Positions 60,401 to 64,000 of a stretch of DNA of 64,000 nucleotides are shown in pieces. Source of the stretch: Epichloe hybrida (lineage: Eukaryota; Ascomycota; Sordariomycetes; Hypocreales; Clavicipitaceae); the NCBI GenBank assembly GCA_019022495.1, contig JAFEKR010000003.1, positions 1,054,001 through 1,118,000 on the forward strand, in the 5' to 3' direction. The position numbers were made by a program, and so were the translations under genes. Each line of letters starts with the position of its first letter. Position 1 is the stretch's first letter. The notes under the pieces were generated by a model that saw nothing but the letters and a program-made list of their open reading frames with translations, was not told where the DNA came from and made no database searches.

Positions 60401-62008
60401 AACCTTAAAGGTATAACTAGCTTATTTAGGCTAGATATTAAGTAATTTATACTTTCTTTAAAATATTTAAAGCTTTAATTTAAGGATATTATAGTTTTTA
60501 GTACTATATAGTTATTCTTTAGGGTATATTTTTAATAAGTCTATAATTTACTTTAGAAAAAGCCTTTAAGTTTATAAAGGTTTTTTAAATACTTTCTTTT
60601 ATATTTATAAAAAAGGTAGTAAAGTTCTTAGGAAGTAAAAAAGTAGCTTTATAAGAAGTAGCCTTAAGGTTTATTATCCTTTCTAATCTTCCTTTCCCTT
60701 ATATTAAGAAGAAAGAAGTATATTCCTTTAGGCTATACTAATAAAGGTAATATTAGCCTTAGGTAGTAAGAGTTAATTTTATTAGTAATACTTTAGCTTA
60801 AGGGTATTATTAGTAATATTTTTAGGGTAGTTTTACTAAACTATCTTAAGTAAAGGTATAAGTAAGGGAGTTATTTATAAATACTTATAGATAGTATTCT
60901 TTAGTGCTTTTAGTTCTAGATTAATTAACCTTCTTAGGGGAGATTAGCTTACTAATTTCTTTAATAGTAATTATACTAATAGTTAGGGTAAAGGGGTAAG
61001 CTATTAGGACTTAATATTCTTATTATTTAGTAAATTATAAAAAAAATCCTTATTCTCTAGGTTTTTCTAGAAGCTTATATACTTTTTCCTAGCTTTCTTA
61101 ATTTCTTTAAGAGTTTAGAATTGGAATTTTTCTTAGTTTACTATCTCTTTAAGGTTATTTACTATCTTTATACCTCTTCTAACTATTATATATACTTTAT
61201 TATAAAGGAGATAGTCTTAAAGTTTATTCTAGGAAAGGTCTTTTCTTTTTATAAACTTATTCTTTAACTATTTATAAAAGTTATTACTAAATTTAAAGAA
61301 AAGTGTTTTTCTAAATAACCCTTATTCTCTATACTATTTAGTCTTAATAATAATATAAAGGGTGATTTCCTTAGGTATTATTATCTCTTTATATTTAGAA
61401 CTTCTTATTTATTAAAGTAATTTCTTTATAATATATTATTAGAGTTTTATAGAGATATAAGGGATTTAAGTAAGGTAAATAAGGTTCTTCCCTTTATTAA
61501 GGTATTTACTACTATCTCTAGCTTTAATACCTTCTATAGTATTATTATAGCTATTACTCTTACTAGGAACTCTAAATTAGATCCTAGATAGTCTAGCTAT
61601 ATCTAATATTATAATTAATTAAGGGGGAGTAAATCTTTAATATAAGGGGATAGGGGGGGTGAAGATATAGATTATATAATTTATATTATAGACATAAAGG
61701 ATTATAAGGTAAGGTAGTTAACTTTAAATATATAATTAAATATATAATAAAGAAAGATAAGGGGATAGCTTAGTTACTAGTATTAAACCTTTCTTTATTA
61801 TTTTAAAGTTTATATAAATATAAATATTAATACTAAAATAAGAAGAGAGCTATATTATACCTTTCTATTAGTATAACTTATTATTAAACATAGCCCTCCT
61901 ATTTTATAAGGTAAGTTATTATTAAATAAGCTATCTCTTTTAATTAACCTTACTAATCTATAGTGTTTAAAGACTATATAGTTATCTATAAAGGTAACTA
62001 CTAATTAG

Positions 62009-62296
62009 TGTTAGTTTTATAGGGTATTAAATTTAATATAAAAAGGTTATAAGCCTAAAGAATAGTATTATTATTAATTTATCTATTTTAGGCTATGTTA
62101 TATATATAGAAAAAGAGAAGTTAAAAGCTAGAATTTATAATAATAAAAGGAAAGGGGGCTGCGCGTTTATAGCCTTATATTTCCTAGCTAATTAACGGGC
62201 TAGGTTATAAGTCACGTGTGAGGCGCGCGCGTGGCCTAAGCTTTTGCTAGGTAATTGCGGCTGCGACGCGCGATTGATATCACCTTTGTTCTAACA
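62009..62296 (-). repeat. E1 5' LTR (right copy)
   Basis: Same 288 bp as the left copy. Here the right (outer) half is clean (TTGCGGCTGCGACGCGCG, CACCTTTGTTCTAACA) and the left (inner) half mutated (TATTAAATTTAATA). Followed by GTAAT. Confidence 0.9.
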
Positions 62297-62301
62297 GTAA
62301 T

Positions 62302-64000
62302 CTTAAGAATCTTATAAGGTATATAAATTACTATTAAAGAGTCTGTCTATAAGTAGTCCCTTTATAAATTAAATAATCCTATTATCTAGATAACTAATAT
62401 TATTATCCCTTATTATAATACTTCTATCCCTAAACCCTAGTACTTATTATTATAATTATGTTTTTTTAGGCATATATCTTATAGTATATAACACCTCCCT
62501 AGGTATACACTAGTTACCCCTAACTAGTTATATACACTAAAACCTAAAAGCACCTTGTAAGTATAGTTAGTAACTAATCTTATATAAAAAGGGTAAAGGT
62601 ACTATTTAATCTATTATATATAGACTTAGGCTAATTAATCTTATATAGCTATATCTTATATAATAGGAAATAGAAGTATTAAGGTAAGTAAAAGAGAAAA
62701 CTAAAAGAAGAGAAAGGTAAAAGGGTAAATATATAAGGAAGAAAGGAAAAAAAAAAATTATATAAAATAAAGAGAGAAAAAGAGAAGGTAAATAAAACCT
62801 CCTTAGCTAAAGACTTAAATTCCTTATTTCTTAAGAAAGCTTTAGTATTTTTAGTGTTTATAAGTATATAGTAAGTAATATTAGTAATAGGGTATAGATA
62901 GTAAAGCGCTTTATATCCTACTATACTACTCTCTTTTCTTAGGTTTTATATTAATTAAATAATCCTTAGGTATACTTCTTCTCCTATTAGTAAGCTTTAA
63001 TAATCTTAGCCTATATTTTATAAGGGACTAGGCTAGGTAGTACTATAAATATATATATAAATAATATTAGTAAATATATAATGATTTTTCTTTATACTAC
63101 TCTTTATACCTTAAGGAAAGGAAGGAGATTAATTATTATAACTTATCTTATATCTCTAAGTAATTATTAAATTATCTTTTCTTTTACTTACTTAGCTAAG
63201 GTTTTATAGTTATATACTTACTCTTATTTAATAACTTTATAGATTTATAGTAACCTTAGCTAGTCTTTTATATCTAATTATAGTAGCTTACTTATTATTA
63301 CTTACTATTTTTAGAGAGTTTATTTAGTAATATTAGATATTTAATCTTATCTTTCTTATTAGAGTGCTTTAAGCTTTAAAGCTAAGAATACTAGTATTAC
63401 TTCCTATTTAATAATAGATAATAATACTAATAAAGATACTTATAATAAATAATAACTTTCTCTTTTACTTAATCTTAGCTTCTCTAGTTTAACTAGAGGT
63501 AAAACTCCTTTAGTATTTTACTATATTTATCTTTCCTAATTATATAGTATTTCTTATATACTAATATTAAAGACTTTAAGGTTACTAGTAAAGATATAAG
63601 CTATAGGTTACTAGAAATCCTAAATATAAAGCTTATTATACTTTACTATATTAGTATATTATTTAATTAGATAACTCTTATTAGTAACTTAAAGCTTCTA
63701 AGGCATAAGTATAATACTAATAAGGAGTCCTTTACTAACTATCTAGGTTATAAAGTAAGGTATTAAGTATTTTACTATATATTATATTAAGTATTAGAGA
63801 TTAAAGTCCTTCTAATATAATAATTCCCTTAGTAATTAGTCTCTTATTCTAAGTTTATTTATAGCTATATCTTAAAGAACTCTTATAGTTTTTTTAAGTG
63901 CTTTTATATAGCTATACTTTAGGTCTAGGATATTATTAGTTACTATCTAGTCTTTAAGGTATAGTTTAAAGTATTAGTTAATAGTTAAGTTTTCTCTAAA
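62302..64000. other. RIP-degraded sequence, unresolved (should begin with the continuation of E3)
   Basis: By the GTAAT target site this must start with E3 gag sequence, but I could not follow a zinc knuckle or pol domains on the plus strand, nor a convincing Gypsy, Copia or LINE protein on the minus strand. A purine-rich A/G stretch runs from about 62,690 to 62,780. No member of the other repeat families in the window is recognisable. Confidence 0.45.

Larger units (their letters stand above)
55560..61690 (-). pseudogene. E1 Gag-Pol (Copia), RIP-inactivated, interrupted by RP-2
   Basis: On the minus strand: Gag from about 61,690; integrase at about 58,760-58,300 (GPLDFIIINTRINFY, then KALNNTISLNSLI, KEIKRLYTIKKVNKAL); RT from about 57,900 (LIKLYKEGIIKTLGKPFK, INTLIKQGIFKFI, then KGKIIKPYKKLCLII) to the RP-2 insertion at 57,403. 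RNase H resumes at 56,606 and ends near 55,560 (NNLANTFIKALPNKALKSF). This is the same lineage as E2. Stops and substitutions are RIP-type. The spacing of domains is normal once RP-2 and its TSD are removed. Confidence 0.75.
54785..62296 (-). mobile_element. E1: complete Copia LTR retrotransposon, minus strand
   Basis: Two 288-bp LTRs (54,785-55,072 and 62,009-62,296) read TGTTAG...CTAACA. GTAAT is duplicated at 54,780-54,784 and 62,297-62,301. Gag-Pol reads on the minus strand, with a purine tract AAAAGAGAGAGG (about 55,078-55,090) beside the left (3') LTR. RP-2 is inserted at 56,622-57,403. The element sits inside E3 gag. RIP is heavy in the body and fades in the outer LTR halves. Confidence 0.9.

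Noticed and set aside
1..64000. Host genes, tRNA, rRNA or biosynthetic genes
   Set aside because: No frame outside transposon proteins shows a recognisable domain; no tRNA-like cloverleaf or rRNA segment was noticed on reading.

Overview
The window is a stretch of transposon graveyard from a filamentous ascomycete (Pezizomycotina). No host gene, rRNA, tRNA or CRISPR array was found. Nearly every base belongs to a retrotransposon or DNA transposon. Most carry the signature of repeat-induced point mutation (RIP): C-to-T and G-to-A transitions, with CpA/TpG almost replaced by TpA. The first ~1.1 kb has essentially no CA or TG dinucleotide. In-frame stops sit where CAG, CAA, TGG or CGA codons are expected, while reading frames stay in register over kilobases. 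Species cannot be named from this window.

Left half (1-38.8 kb). A Tad1-like LINE in minus orientation (LINE-A) runs from before base 1 to about 38,833, in four pieces. Between its first two pieces lie a chromodomain Gypsy element (G1, plus, with an extra ~820-codon frame after pol) and a truncated Gypsy (G2, minus). A second full Gypsy (G3, 18,213-35,860, TSD TATAT) splits LINE-A again. G3 is split by an LTR element without recognisable genes that carries a 143-bp satellite (L2, 18,987-~30,529). L2 is in turn split by a complete Copia (E0, 21,224-28,272, TSD AATCT). A non-autonomous hAT-like element (36,511-38,627, 8-bp TSD) interrupts the LINE-A 5' region. This is four-level nesting, and the insertion order can be read from the target-site duplications.

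Right half (38.8-64 kb). It holds a Copia (E2, plus), a ~103-bp minisatellite invaded by two copies of a 782-bp retroposon, a 5'-truncated LINE copy (LINE-D), and a Copia (E3) whose 5' LTR was hit by a full-length LINE (LINE-B, 46,761-53,366) and whose gag was hit by another full Copia (E1, minus, 54,785-62,296). E1 carries a third copy of the 782-bp retroposon. The last 1.7 kb is RIP-degraded and unresolved.

What deserves attention: (i) the 782-bp retroposon family with 13-15-bp TSDs, an A-rich 3' end, a 3' hairpin and an antisense lysine-rich ORF; (ii) the unexplained frame downstream of G1 pol; (iii) the L2 element with a three-monomer higher-order satellite; (iv) LTR pairs in which only the inward-facing halves are RIP-mutated; (v) a ~270-bp island with ordinary composition at 30,530-30,800.
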